From NCBI RefSeq assembly GCF_901933205.1, contig NC_044572.1, positions 26,498,501 through 26,562,500 of the forward strand: a DNA stretch of 64,000 nucleotides, read 5' to 3'. Positions 49,521-61,154 of the stretch are shown here, one piece after another (within the stretch, counting starts at the first letter, position 1; each line of letters opens with the position of its first letter). The DNA comes from Camarhynchus parvulus (taxonomy: Eukaryota; Chordata; Aves; Passeriformes; Thraupidae). Under the pieces are notes generated by a model that saw nothing but the letters and a program-made list of their open reading frames with translations, was not told the DNA's origin and searched no databases. Made by a program: the position numbers and the translations under genes.

Positions 49521-52500
49521 TGTTTATGTGTTTGGTTGTGACCTACTGTGCTACACACATTAATATGTAACAAATGCAAGACTTGCAATGCTATTTTTTC
49601 TAAGAGTAGTTTGTGCCACCCTGTACTACAGTGCATTCTGCAACATGGCTTTTTCAAAACCTAGAATTTATCTAGCTAGGTCAACTACTGATAGCCTGAG
49701 CATGATGAGCTTTGATGAGGTCTTTGTAAGTCTAACCTGCCTCCTGGAAACAAGTTTTTTGGTTGAGAACTGTCTCAGTGTTGACTTATTTCTTAATCTT
49801 GCTATCACTTTGTATAAGATTGGGTACTGGGGGTGTTACCTGAACCTCCACAAGAGTATTGTGTTACAGGCCATGGTTAACAGATAACTGCACTATCTTC
49901 TACCATCTTTTCACCTGATGTAGCAGAATAGATATGCTCACAACTATCTCTGATTTATTATCATGGAAATAGAAAGATAAAAGAGAACAAGATAAATAAT
50001 AGAACATTTATGGTTTGATCTTTATTAAAATTAATTTATGGAACTTGACTGTCTTAACTTTAGAAGCTTATTGTTCTATGTGTAAACAAAGATTTGCAAA
50101 GACAAATGAAGTGATGGAATTATACTAGGTCATTCAGTTAATCAAGCCATGAACACTGCTAGTTCAGGTAGAAATCAGTGTTCTCTGATCTTTAGGTTTT
50201 TCCATTGTCACAAATGTATTTTTGTCCTTTTTTCTGCAGATGAGATAATAATTTTTAATCAAAATTTGATCATGGTTATTTCCATAATTATTCACAACCA
50301 TCTCACAAAACACTAACATACATATGATCATACATATGTAGACATTCTTAAAAATGTCTGTATGTAGACATCATTCTTAAAAAATTATTTCTTATATTTT
50401 CAAATTAAGGATAAATATATAAAACAGCTGGTTCACAATCAGTCCACTGGGACTTGATCCCAAGCAAATAGGATTATGCTTGTAAATTTCTGGTATTAAA
50501 ATAAGCAGGTGGAATTGTAGCATGACATTATCAACTTATGTTTCAATTCAAAGTGACCAAATTATTAGTTCAAACATTTAATAGAGTTTGCATAAGTAAA
50601 ATAGAACCACACAGTCAAATTTCCATAAGATCCTATACAGTTCCTGAAATATTCAAGATCTCTGAAAGATTTGGCTAAATTATTTAGTATGTTTGAAAAT
50701 CATTAGCTGGGGATAAACCCTCTCATTCCCTAAGAGCAACTTAATAAGTGCTATCCAATCTTCAGCCTGTTCAGGACTTTATATTTCTGTTTAGAGTACT
50801 TCAGTGAACCAAGAGGATGATTAAAAGCAAGTCCAGTAACAGGAACAATAAAATTTAAAAGTTAGGTTTTTTAAGTATGCATGTCTCCAGTTTTTGGTGT
50901 AAAGTTCAGATCTATTAAGGGTAAATTCTTCTGTTCACAGTTGAAGCAAGGAACTTACATTTATGACATTAAGCTGTTCGATTTTTGTTTTCATTGAAGT
51001 AGGCTTTAAAAATGAACCATTTTACATGCCCAATGTATTAAATTAAAAAACTAATGCAACATTAGGATTTTTTAATTATTTTTCTTTTAAATTCTTAAAA
51101 GTGGTATGTTTCCATCTGCATTTCCTACATAAAAGGCAAAATGTGTGTCTTTTTCTTTTGCAAAGAGAGTCAAGTATGTCACAGTAGGGAAAAAGTGGAT
51201 TTTTTCATGCTAGAAAATTTTCCAATAAATTTGACTTGAGAGGTAGACTTACCCTGGTATATGAATATAGACTTCTTGCATATGAGTGGAATTTCATTCA
51301 TTTAACAATAATGAGAATTTCTTCTGACTGTAATTTAAAATAACAACATATCTGTGGACAGGAAACGTGCAAACCTTATTTAAAGGCTGAATTTTTTTTT
51401 TTTTTGGAAGACACAAAGCACCTTTGCATAGGACTAAAAGAATCCTTTATGAATAGCAGTGTTCATTGCTTTGGTTTTTTTATTGTGCTGGTAGTGCATG
51501 AGATGTGTCAACTGATTACAGAGGTTATTCTTCTTTTTTTTTTCTAAATTTTTCTTTCTAGTTCTTTTATAGGAAACAGAGAAAAATGAATTCTGAAAGT
51601 TAAAATGATCAGCTAACATGACAATTAGATGTAGAAAGATTAGCACATGCTGGAACTGCAGCTCCTTGTGCAAACTAAATATATTAACAGTGTGCATGTG
51701 AGCTAAGACAGCGATTACTTTTTCATGAGACTTTCAGAGATAAATTTTGGAAAGAGACATTTTGAAGTCAAAACTTGTCATTTGAAAATGTCAAAACAAA
51801 AACTTTCAGCTACATAAATTGAGAAATTTTATCCAAAAAAAAGCCAAAAAAATGTTGAGTTGCTCAAAGCCAGATACACAATATCTCTCACAGCTCTCAG
51901 AAAGATCCCGCACCATGACTCAGAGATAATGAAAACCTGTTTTGTCACCAAGGCAGTTTTCAGTCCTTTCTCAAATGTCAGGTTTTGTCATGGTTTATAC
52001 CTTCATTCTAAAAATGATGGCTTGAGTTAAAGAAATCAAAGGGTTTATTCTGTTGATTTTTTTTTCATGAAATAATATATATTTATTTGCGTAATAAATA
52101 TGGGAATTAAGTTGAAAGCTGAACACTATCATAATTTGGCTGTATTATGAGACTGTATGCATTATAATCAATGCATACTTATATCAAATACATACTTATA
52201 TCAATTTAATATGTTCCATACTTCTATTTGCCAAGGATTCTCTCTTTAAGAGACATTGCAGTCTTTGTATGTGTTACATGGTGATTGAAGTTAAAAAAGT
52301 GCTTATCTGGTCAGATTCAGATTGTTCCTAGTACACTTAACAAATATATTTGCTTGTTATTTTATGAGCTGATAAATAATTTTGGTAAATTCTGTTCTCC
52401 CCACACAGTAACTATTTTGCATTTTTCACACAGTACCTTTTACTGAGTTAAGGGAGGTAGCCTAGATAACTTTAATGGCTGCTGCCAGATGTTGTGAACC

Positions 52501-54180
52501 ATCTTAAAAAAATACCAAAGTTTCTTTGTTTTAGTTTATTAACAGGATACAGGGAAATGTATAGAGGCTTGACCACAGGGGGTTCAAAGATGCTAAATTC
52601 ATTCTTTGTTTGCATTCAGAAAAACAGTGAATTGGGAATAAATTTTGAATCATGGGAAAGGTTTCAGATCTTTCCAGTGAAATGACTTCTTTTCAATATT
52701 TCACTTTCTGCTACCTCTGGTTTGCAGAAAGTTATGGCAGCTTGTGAGCTGTGAGTCACTGAGGCAGAGTAACATATATGGAGGAAAGGAAAAAAATTAC
52801 CCTTCAAAGCTACTGGAAAGGGTATTGCTGAGACACATCAAAAGGAGGCCCAAAGGGTTAAGCTTTTCACTTCATTAATTTTAAGCTGTTCCCTGCCTGA
52901 AACCTTGCAAATTTCTGATAAGAGTTGTAAAAACCAGGTGTTTGTTCTAAAACTACCCTACCATAGCAGTGAATATTTCCCAGATAAAAATTAATGAAGG
53001 GAAAACTCATAAATGTGTCAGAAGAAGATAATTATTATTTCAGATACATGCCAGATGCTCTCCGTTGCAAATCAAGTAGGAGTAGGAGTCTCAGTTTACA
53101 AAAGGCTTTGCCAATCATGGAAAGGAAGAATCTTCACTGGTGGACTCTAGGTAGGATAACTGACCAAGAAAGTTTGCATTCAGTTCCAGGATGTTATGCT
53201 GTGAAAGGAAAGAACCTATTGGTATTTTATTAATGGTATTAGTATTGATGTCATCTTGGCATATGGATTCTTGAGTGGCTCTGTACGTAGAGATATATTA
53301 GCTAGTTTAGACCACTTCAACAGCTCATAAATCTAGTAATTCTGGATAAATTTTATTGCCACCCAGAGAAACCTGCAAAGTTAAGTTTTGTGCAGACAGT
53401 TTTGATCTAATTGCAATGTGCATTTGATTATTTACACACATCTGTATTTGCATTGCTGGAATTTCTGGAAACAAAAGATTATGCAGTGAATTGTAACTGC
53501 CAAGTGCACGCTTTACCTAGTATTATGACACTGAAGACCATCCCAATGTTAAATCTCTTCACTGTCCCAGCCAGTGAAAGTACTTTTAAGGCCAGAAGCA
53601 AATGTCAGGGCAAACACCAAAAGAAAGCAGTCATTTGGGAGAGTCCCTTTGTGCCTTTTTCTTATTGTCTGTACATACAGGTTTTTCTAAGGTTAGCATT
53701 TGTTCTGGTTTTCTCTTTCAGACAGCTTTGCCTGTGCTTGCAGCAGCATGCAAAGGCCTAAGTCTGCCCCACTAAAACTTCATGTTCATCCTGTTGGACT
53801 GCAGCAGAATGCAGGAATCTCTAACTCCAGCTCACTGGATGGGGCTCATCTTTCCAAGCTTGCAACAGGGGTGTCTTGTTAGCCTCATAAAAGGGGTCTG
53901 CAGTCCTTGGACATATTCCAGCTTGCCTGTGCCCTGTCCCCTGTCCCATTCACCACCCATCCACTCCCTTGAAGTCCCCACACTTGAGAAATGTCATGGC
54001 TTGTACCGTAACCTGGTAAAGTGGCAGCACTGAATTTTTCTTCTACTTTTGCTTAATTACTTGCTATTTGTATTTAAACTTTAATTATCCATTCCATTGG
54101 CTCTTATTAAACCTGTTTTAGTCATTTTGTACCTATGATTTTATGCCTATATCTATTTAATTTCCACAGTTCCATAAATA
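49521..54180. other. Single-copy A+T-rich DNA, no gene seen
   Basis: No gene or transposon was recognised. It contains an imperfect ~26-bp tandem duplication at 50334-50386 (ATGTAGACAT...CTTAAAAA) and a duplication at 52174-52204. The 53700-54040 stretch is GC-richer and is followed by TTATTAAACCTG, recalling the polyadenylation region of avian LTRs; the match is too weak to annotate. Confidence 0.5.
52174..52204. repeat. Tandem duplication, 14 bp, period 17
   Basis: CATACTTATATCAA is found at 52174-52187 and again at 52191-52204, identical in both places. Confidence 0.85.
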
Positions 54181-54295
54181 CACCCACCCACACCCACCCA
54201 CCCACACATATATATACACACGTGTATATAATGTAAATAGTGCATTTATGTATAATTAAATATGTGTATATATAATATAATATGATGTAAATATG

Positions 54296-54328
<33 letters not shown>

Positions 54329-54331
54329 ATA
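54181..54331. repeat. Compound microsatellite cluster (CCCA, TA, TATG)
   Basis: A CACCCACCCA array (54181-54206) runs into alternating TA/CA, then irregular TATA/TATG sequence, and ends in an uninterrupted (TA) array at 54310-54331. The whole 150 bp is of very low complexity. The frame reading Tyr-Ile repeats on the minus strand is an artefact of the array. Confidence 0.9.
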
Positions 54332-54429
54332 GTACACAGAAGTACATATATTTGTTTTAGAACACTTCCTGGTTGAAAGGAAGTGGGAAGTCAGTCTCAG
54401 AGAACATGTGGATATGTTGTATGATGATG

Positions 54430-54860
54430 CCAAGAAATGGTGATCAGCAAGTCATAGAGCAGGATGATATTTAACAAAGTAACAGCTACCTATCACAAAA
54501 TGGAGACAAGATGCCTTGGCTGAAAACGGTGGCTGAAACATGACAGTCCCCTGTGTAGAGAGGGGAAGGGCCTTTGGAGCTGGTGTTCTTCCTGCTAAAC
54601 TGTCAGGGAGTGTCTGTTCCAGGGCATGACATCCAGGGAAAACGGCCCCTGAGGCTGCTGGGAAGGGGAAAGGGCTTCTGTGAAAAGGTAGATAGAGATG
54701 GGGCACCTGGCACTTCTTATCTCATATATTTGTGGCATCTACACCAACCACAGTCCTCAGACTCCGCACTGAACAGGCAGAGCAGGCATGGGTCCTCATC
54801 ACATTCATTGGCAGTGAGTGATGTCTCTTTTGACTGTAAATAAAATTATAGCTCTCATCT
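54430..54860 (+). other. Unresolved GC-richer block, possible retroelement remnant
   Basis: The block is markedly richer in G and C than its surroundings and contains AAATGGAGACAAGATG near 54499, GGGGAAGGGCCTTTGGAGC near 54563, and AAATAAAATT near 54839, which could serve as a polyadenylation signal. The layout (GC-rich body, A+T-rich signal, then a change back to background) would fit a degraded LTR or a processed transcript. I cannot name a family, and neither overlapping open frame resembles a known protein. Confidence 0.25.
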
Positions 54861-56579
54861 GCCTCCTAGTGCTGTTCACATTTTCAATATTACCTTCTGC
54901 CTTCTAAGGAGCTGTGGTCTACCTAACTTTCACATCAAACTGACAAAGAAAGTAGCACTGGCACTAACAGTGTTGATGTTCTTTCTGCCTTAGAGATGTG
55001 AATTTCAGCATAGGGGAGTTTCTGCCACTTTCCCTATGAACATTAGAGTCAATTAAGCATAGTAAAAAAGCATTTCAGGCAATGGAAACAGAGCAGGAGT
55101 GGCATAACTACAGTTTCTTCAACTTTCAATGGGCTGTCAGGAAGGTTTTCCAGAGTATATTAGCTCAAAATAATATTTTTAAATCATTCATGATAGGATT
55201 TATTCTCTATTCATTATACTTCACTCTATTCATTATACTTTATTCACTGTATGCCCATTGACACTAAAGGGAATTTGTATAGGTATAAGGGAATAAAAGA
55301 AGGTCTTGTATTCTGCTCTCCTTTTCTCCTCAGTACAAAATTTCCACTCTAAGGAAGTGGATTTCATTTTTAAGAAGAAATATTTCTTTTCAGGACAAAG
55401 CCATGTGTTTCACTTGAAATTTCCATTCTTTATATGGTTTAGCAGTATGTATTGGCGTGACAGAAGTGCTTCTAGAAGATTTTTGACCTTAAAATAATTC
55501 TTCTTTAAGCTCGCTGATGCTGTGGTGCTATGAATTAAGTTTATGCATGACCACACCTGACAAAAATCACCACATTTAGCTCCCAGTGGAAAAGATTTTT
55601 CTACAACTTTTGAAGCATGATACAGCTTGTATAGAACCAAATCACTTAGGCCATTGTTTAAAAAAACACAAAAATAAAGTGTGGACATAAATTTATCTTA
55701 TTAAGTAATAAATATTGCTTTTGGAGACTTTTTTTTTTAGATACCTGTCTTTGAGGTAATTAATACATTATGTTTCTGTCTGAACTCCCCTGTTTCTGCT
55801 GACAACTATTTTATCAACTCGTTGTACTTTGTCATTGTGTGCAACATTAAGTCCTTCCAGAGCATTGTCAATGTCCATTATAGGTCTTGTTGTCACAGTC
55901 ATTAATCAATACCTTCTTTTATGCACTTCCATCCATTATACAATCCTACAAACACTCATATTAAATTAAAGATTTATGGCATATTGTCTAGATGAAGGTA
56001 GCCCAAGTTCTGACTCAGGTTTTATCCAAACTCAGTAAGGAAAAGAGGACAGAAGGACTACACTTACTTACCAAGTTAATCAATGCTTTCTTTGATGCTT
56101 GATTAGTTTATTCTTATTTAACTTGATTTACAACCTGGCCACAAGCTGTCAGAGCACAGTAGGCCAAGCATTCAAGAATATCAAACTTCCTGCTCATGTA
56201 CTACCTTGCTGATCTGAAATGAGCAGTAAGTTCAACATACTGGGTCTAGGTAAGTCTTCCGTACAAATTCATCATATCTGGTAAGTCAGAATTTCTCCTT
56301 GATAGCAAAATAATTATCACTTTACAAATTTTTAAAAATCAACCAAACCTAACTTCATGCAGGTGACAACATATCTGAGATTTTTTCACTGAGGGATGGA
56401 TGTGCCTTGGGGCAGCAATATATTTTTACTTTTTTAAATTTTACTTTTCTCTGACTGATTCCCTTTTCACCTCTTTGTTGTGTTGTTTTAATTTGTATTT
56501 GAACTCCTCTTTAACATTAGTTTATATATCCCAAAGGAGAGTAATCTTTTGTTGAGTCCAGCCCTCACAGAAAGAATAA
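54861..56579. other. Single-copy DNA, no gene seen
   Basis: No gene or transposon was recognised. A perfect tandem duplication is at 55205-55240. The left edge of an LTR-like fragment probably lies near the right end of this stretch. Confidence 0.5.
55205..55240. repeat. Tandem duplication, 17 bp, period 19
   Basis: CTCTATTCATTATACTT occurs at 55205-55221 and 55224-55240, identical in both places, with a CA between them. Confidence 0.9.
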
Positions 56580-56830
56580 TAAATTTTCTTCACATAGTCA
56601 TGAATTGGGTATAGGTGGCAAGGGGGTTGTGGCAGGGGTGTCTGCTGGAGGGGTGGCCTTGTGGTAAGAGGCCAGGGGCTGTCCTGTGTGAGGCACAGCT
56701 GGTTCCAGCTGATTCCAACAGGCCAACTACAGTGCTCCATCTGCCAATCTAGTGGCAACTCTGGGAAAACATGTGCCATTATTTTAAAGAAGTATTGAAA
56801 AAAGTGGGTAAAAGAGGAGCCTTCATATTC
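56580..56830 (+). mobile_element. Degraded avian LTR-like fragment
   Basis: The central part (GGAGGGGTGGCCTTGTGG, then GAGGCCAGGGGCTGTCCTG, GCACAGCTGGTTCCAGCTG, and a gap to AACTCTGGGAAAACATGTG followed by TTATTTTAAAGAAG) resembles the U3-to-promoter part of a repeated avian LTR that I know from bird genomes. TTATTTTAAAG at about 56778 would stand in for the TATA box. LTR ends and a target-site duplication are not visible. Family assignment is from memory of the sequence style and is tentative. Confidence 0.4.
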
Positions 56831-59149
56831 TGGATCTATTCAATCAGTAATATTATGCAGAAAATATAACAGCCTATAAATGTGATTAGTCTGGAATTTA
56901 GATTCACAACTAGAGGAAAAATCTGCACCAAAATTTACCATACTGATATTGAGAGCTTAGGAGAGATTTCACTGATTCATCTTCTAAGGCAGAAAGGAAA
57001 ATGGGTACATTAAAACTCCCAGAAGTTATGTGAAAGCTACATTAACTAATACTGTATAAGGTTGTGGTTAGCATAATGTATCAGCTGGGCAATATTACCA
57101 GCTTGGTTTTACTGTCTTTTTATTCATCTGCTCTCAAATAGAGTGACACAAGTTATTGCTGCTTTCTATGTCTCTCAAGGTCTGTCACTAATTTTTTTTC
57201 CCTTTCTCTTGGATGAGTATAGCAATAAAAAATGCCTTTCCTTGAAGCGGTCAATTGATAGGTGTAGAAAATGAGAACAGAAAAGGACCATTTTGAAAAA
57301 TGCCACAAGTAATTCACAAGGACAATATTTTAAGCAGCTCACAGAATTTCCTGCCAAATGACTGTGTGAGACACTGATAGTCTTGCCTTGTTTTATGACC
57401 TCTTTGTACATGTTTAAGAACAAATAAAGGATTTTAGTCTCCTCCATTCTGTTAGTATTTTACTTATTTTGTCTTGATTAGCAGCTCTTAACAAACTTTG
57501 TACAGAAAAGAATGATATTGCAATGTTTTTGTTTGATGGTGGGTTTTGGTGACATGATGGAGATGTAATTTAAACTATGTTAATGAAATCCCTTTCTTTT
57601 CTGTCAGCTGAAACAAGCAATCATAAATACATACCCAGAGAATAGTCAGAGCAGATTAATGTGAATATTTATTGCTGCTTTGCCACAGAGAGTTGTTCCA
57701 CATAGTCAAGTATTACAGAAAATTAGTACATGAAATAAGGTTAGGAGACCTGGATTTCTTGGAGGGTGGCTGACATGGTAAGGTTGTCACCAATGAACAG
57801 AGACTGATGGATGTATAAACACTGTCCTTTAAGACACTGTCAGATTGTTTATTGTCCCATAAGATCTGTCTTACTAAGGCTAAAATAGTCAGTGATAGAA
57901 AACTAGGAGGTGCTCTGATACAAAAAGGCAAGAATTTTAAAAGAACTTTATTTTTTTTTTTCTGGACTGCGAGTGTTTGCCTGTAATACAGTGAACTCTG
58001 ATTATGTCAGGATTAGAGCTTAAAGGTAGTCTGTGCCATGCTACTATCTCAGCATCTACCATATAGGACTGTCAGATATGAGGCCTGTGAGAGGGTTGTA
58101 CATGTCAGATGAAGTATCCACAGGCTGTTCCTTACCAAAACAAAGCCACACAAAGCTCTTTACGCAGAGCGGCTCAGACCGTGTTTTTGCATAAATTGTT
58201 GCAGTCAAAGAACGCACCTTTACTGACTACATCAAAAGTCTCTGTTTTCACCTTTTGCTATTAAAAGTAAATTTATGGGTTAAACAGGGCTAAGTAAAAT
58301 AGATAAAGAATTGTGCACAGAGTTCTTATTTCAGTGATTTGATTACTCTACTGTATTAGATAATATTAGCAGCTAATTTGTGTGCTAAAAATGAGTCTGC
58401 ATGACACTGGTACATACCTGCACTGCTCAAGAATCAGGCATGACTGAAGATTTAGTTCTTATGGAAATTGAATGACCTATTAGCAGTTTTCAAATTTTAC
58501 TCCACAATTAATGAAATTTTATTTAAGTCTTAGTTTGACAAAGTTGTCGCAGTAAAAATTGCTAACTACACTAACAAGATGTTTGGAATGTGTTCCTCTG
58601 TTTACATGAAGGCAGGTCATTTTTTAATAAATTTTCTTAACAGAATAAATCTGACACTCATTACTGACATTGCTGCATAACTTTCAAAAAAACTTATCTT
58701 AAAGATATTGCAATTATGTCAAGACAGTACAAATATTGTGGTTATTATTTGAACATTTACTGATAGTGTGAAAAATAAAGTGTGGTTACATATAGAACTA
58801 GATTAAGACTGTGTAGAACAACAACATTTGTCCAAAAATGCATTAATTTAATCATTGTTTTTACCTTAAGATTGATGAGCTATCTGTTGTATTAAAATTT
58901 AGCTCCTAGCAGATTCACCAGATGAGTTCAGACTGTCACTGCTCTTACAGAGAACATGGATACAAAGGTTTCTGTTCATGTCAGCTTTGTCAGTCAAAGG
59001 ATTGAAAGGTTTATTTCCAGTTTCATATCTGCTGTCTTTTATTTAAGTTCTTATTGTATTTTTCAGCCAGAAGAACTTCCTCTTGTACATTTCTTGCTCA
59101 TTAAAAAATTTTAAGGATCAGAGAATGAAAGAGTTTTGGAAAGTTGTCA
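56831..59149. other. Single-copy DNA, no gene seen
   Basis: No gene or transposon was recognised. 58130-58280 contains several CpGs and little slippage sequence and could be another conserved block, but no site cluster stands out. Confidence 0.45.
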
Positions 59150-59470
59150 ATCTTTTCCCTGAAAGTGCATCAATGACCTTTTATTTTGGTATAAATGAGC
59201 GGCCATGGTTTTGATTAAGAGCCACACATTGCTGGAGATGTAAGTTCCTTATCGATCCACAGGTCAAAGCTTCATAGCTTTGTTCTTTTTAACCCTTAGA
59301 AATAATTCAATTTGTATGATGCATGAGTCCTGGGTGTTAACAGAGACTGTTTTTATCACTGGGTAACGATCCACTATGTGCATGAATGCTTCGACATCAG
59401 TTATTTCTAATGGAGAGATGATAGCGAATCCTTCAAGCTTATTACAGTTAGAGTTAAGAAATTAATGATT
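59150..59470. other. Candidate conserved noncoding element
   Basis: The block is repeat-free and unusually CpG-containing for its A+T-rich setting (GAGCGGCC, ATCGATCC, TAACGATCC, TTCGACATC, AGCGAATCC). It has two opposed nuclear-receptor half-sites, TGACCTT at 59174-59180 and AGGTCAAAG at 59261-59269. Retained CpGs in otherwise CpG-depleted DNA are often a sign of selection or of hypomethylation. Conservation is not visible from a single sequence, so this remains a suggestion. Confidence 0.25.
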
Positions 59471-59646
59471 TTCAAAGAGGAGACTTCTGTGGTTCACTTA
59501 CAGTGATGTGGCTTGGGGATGTTCCACCCCAGAGAGACATCTGTGGTAGTTTTAGGTCTGCCTAACTTTCTGTGAAGAAATCACTGGTTGAGATAAGGAT
59601 AAAACATTAAGAGGCCATTACTAAACAGTGGCTTGAGCTGTTATTC

Positions 59647-60063
59647 TGTGCTGGTTTTGACTGGGAGAGAGTTAATTTTCCTCAGAGTAGCTAATATGGA
59701 GCTATGTTTTGTATTTGTGCTGGAAACAGTGCTGATAATTTAGACATATTTTAGCTATTGCTGGGCAGAGCAAAAGGTCTTTTCTGCTTCTCATACTGCT
59801 CCACCAGTGAGCAGGATGGGGGCATGGGAGGGGCACAAGAAGCTGGGGAAGGGCACATCCTGGACACGTGAGCCCAAAAGAACACAGGGATATCCCACAA
59901 CATATGACATCATGCCTAGTAAATAAAGCTGGGGAAGAAGGAAGTTGGAACATTCAGAGTGACAGCATTTTCTTCCCAAGCCATGGTTACATGTGATGCA
60001 GTCCTACTCTCCTGGGGATGGCTGAACATCTGCCTGCCCATGGGAAGTGGTGAATGAATTTAA
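59647..60063 (+). mobile_element. Avian ERVL-type LTR, 3' part disrupted
   Basis: The sequence begins TGTGCTGGTTTTGACTGGG and continues GAGAGTTAATTTTCCTC, GTGCTGGAAACAGTGCTGAT, CTTTTCTGCTTCTCATACTG, GATATCCCACAACATATGAC and CTCCTGGGGATGGCTGAACA, ending in GGGAAGTGGTGAATGAATT. This series is characteristic of a high-copy avian ERVL LTR. A CRE-like TGACATCAT (59905-59913) lies just upstream of a TATA-like TAAATAAAG (59920-59928). The expected region with the polyadenylation signal and U5 is missing or scrambled: at 60060 the match ends in a perfect inverted repeat. A T-rich stretch at 60118-60170 may be a decayed continuation. No internal retroviral genes follow, and no target-site duplication could be paired. 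Confidence 0.85.
59905..59928 (+). promoter_or_regulatory. LTR core promoter: CRE-like site and TATA-like box
   Basis: TGACATCAT at 59905-59913 differs from a cAMP-response element mainly by loss of the central CpG. TAAATAAAG at 59920-59928 occupies the TATA position. The transcription start would fall about 25-30 bp later, in the GGAAGTTGGAACATTC region. Present activity is unknown. Confidence 0.5.
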
Positions 60064-60105
60064 ATGAGGAAGAGAAAAAACCATTTTTTTCTCTTCCTCA
60101 TTTAA
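60060..60105. repeat. Perfect inverted repeat, 21-bp arms, 4-nt loop
   Basis: The arm at 60060-60080 (beginning TTAAATGAGGAAG) is the exact reverse complement of 60085-60105 (ending CTTCCTCATTTAA), with CCAT between. A third, partial copy of the purine motif (AAGAGGAAG) follows at 60107-60115. The structure lies exactly where the ERVL LTR match stops, so it was probably created by a template-switch or repair event that broke the LTR. Confidence 0.95.
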
Positions 60106-61119
60106 GAAGAGGAAGTATAAATTGACTGAATGCTTGTCTTTTTGCATTACTTTTTTGCTATTGAGTGCATGACATGGCTAGGATAGCTAGTTGCTTTCTC
60201 TTCTACTCCCAGTTCAGGACTGTCAGGTCTTCCTGCGCTGTGGCTTGCTTCCTCTCTCATAGCTTCTCCTTCTTCTGACTGCTCCTTGCTCTACTCTGGG
60301 GCCATCACTAACTTCTCTCCATGGATCTTTATTCTTCAAGCTACTCCTTGTTATACCTCTTTCCTTAGATGCTCCTGCTAGTCACTCCCACCAGATACCC
60401 TTTCCACTGCCTGAGCCACAGCATCTCTCAGGAGGCACTCTGGCCAACCACTGCATTAACTGGCATTTTCCTTTATTTTGGCTCCAAGGCCTGGGTATCA
60501 CTGTGGACCAACAAAATGTGGCAGTGCACCACATGCTTATACAGGTAACTTTCTGGCTTCACTTTACAGATAACAGGAGACTTTTAAACTCTATTTTCTA
60601 CTCTCCTTTTTTCCTTTCCAGGCTGGATATTTTTCATGTCAATACTATGATGTTATGTGCTATACCTTTAAGCATAATTACCTGCACTGGATTTCTATGT
60701 ACTAATAAAATCAAAAACCTTTCTCCATTTGATTATATACCTTATCTTTGTTTAAATCATAAATGGCTCACTGACACAGTAAAACATCTATGAATATATG
60801 TAAAATAATCAAAATAGTAATCATCTGGGCTTGCACATCCATTCTTTTTCTTTGTCTCCCCTTCTGTTGTTTATGTCAAAAAATTGTTTCTCTATATTTG
60901 TTCCCTCACTCTCCCTGAAATCTTTTCATCTGTGAGGACAGACACCTTTTGCTTTAGATTTCAGCCTGCAATGTAGTGGGTACAATGTATTTCTCTACTG
61001 CGTCTACAGCAGAAAATGGGGTTTTGGTATGCTACTGAATAAAACTAAACTATATCTTCTGAGTCTTGTGATTTCATTAGTGTTCCTTTCAAAGTCACAG
61101 TGACTTGTCTTTGGCTGGA

Positions 61120-61154
61120 GGTCTAAAGAAGAATCACTGGTCTAAAGAAGAATC
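61120..61154. repeat. Tandem duplication, 16 bp, period 19
   Basis: GGTCTAAAGAAGAATC occurs at 61120-61135 and again, unchanged, at 61139-61154, separated by ACT. Confidence 0.9.

Noticed and set aside
49123..49570. Overlapping open frames of 100, 93 and 70 codons
   Set aside because: They lie antisense to the CR1 fragment at 48711-49520.
53700..54130. Possible ERVL LTR 3' part ending in TTATTAAACCTG
   Set aside because: Only the polyadenylation-like region resembles an LTR; upstream sequence does not follow the family.
54122..54433. 103-codon minus-strand frame rich in Tyr and Ile
   Set aside because: Translation of the TA/TATG microsatellite cluster.
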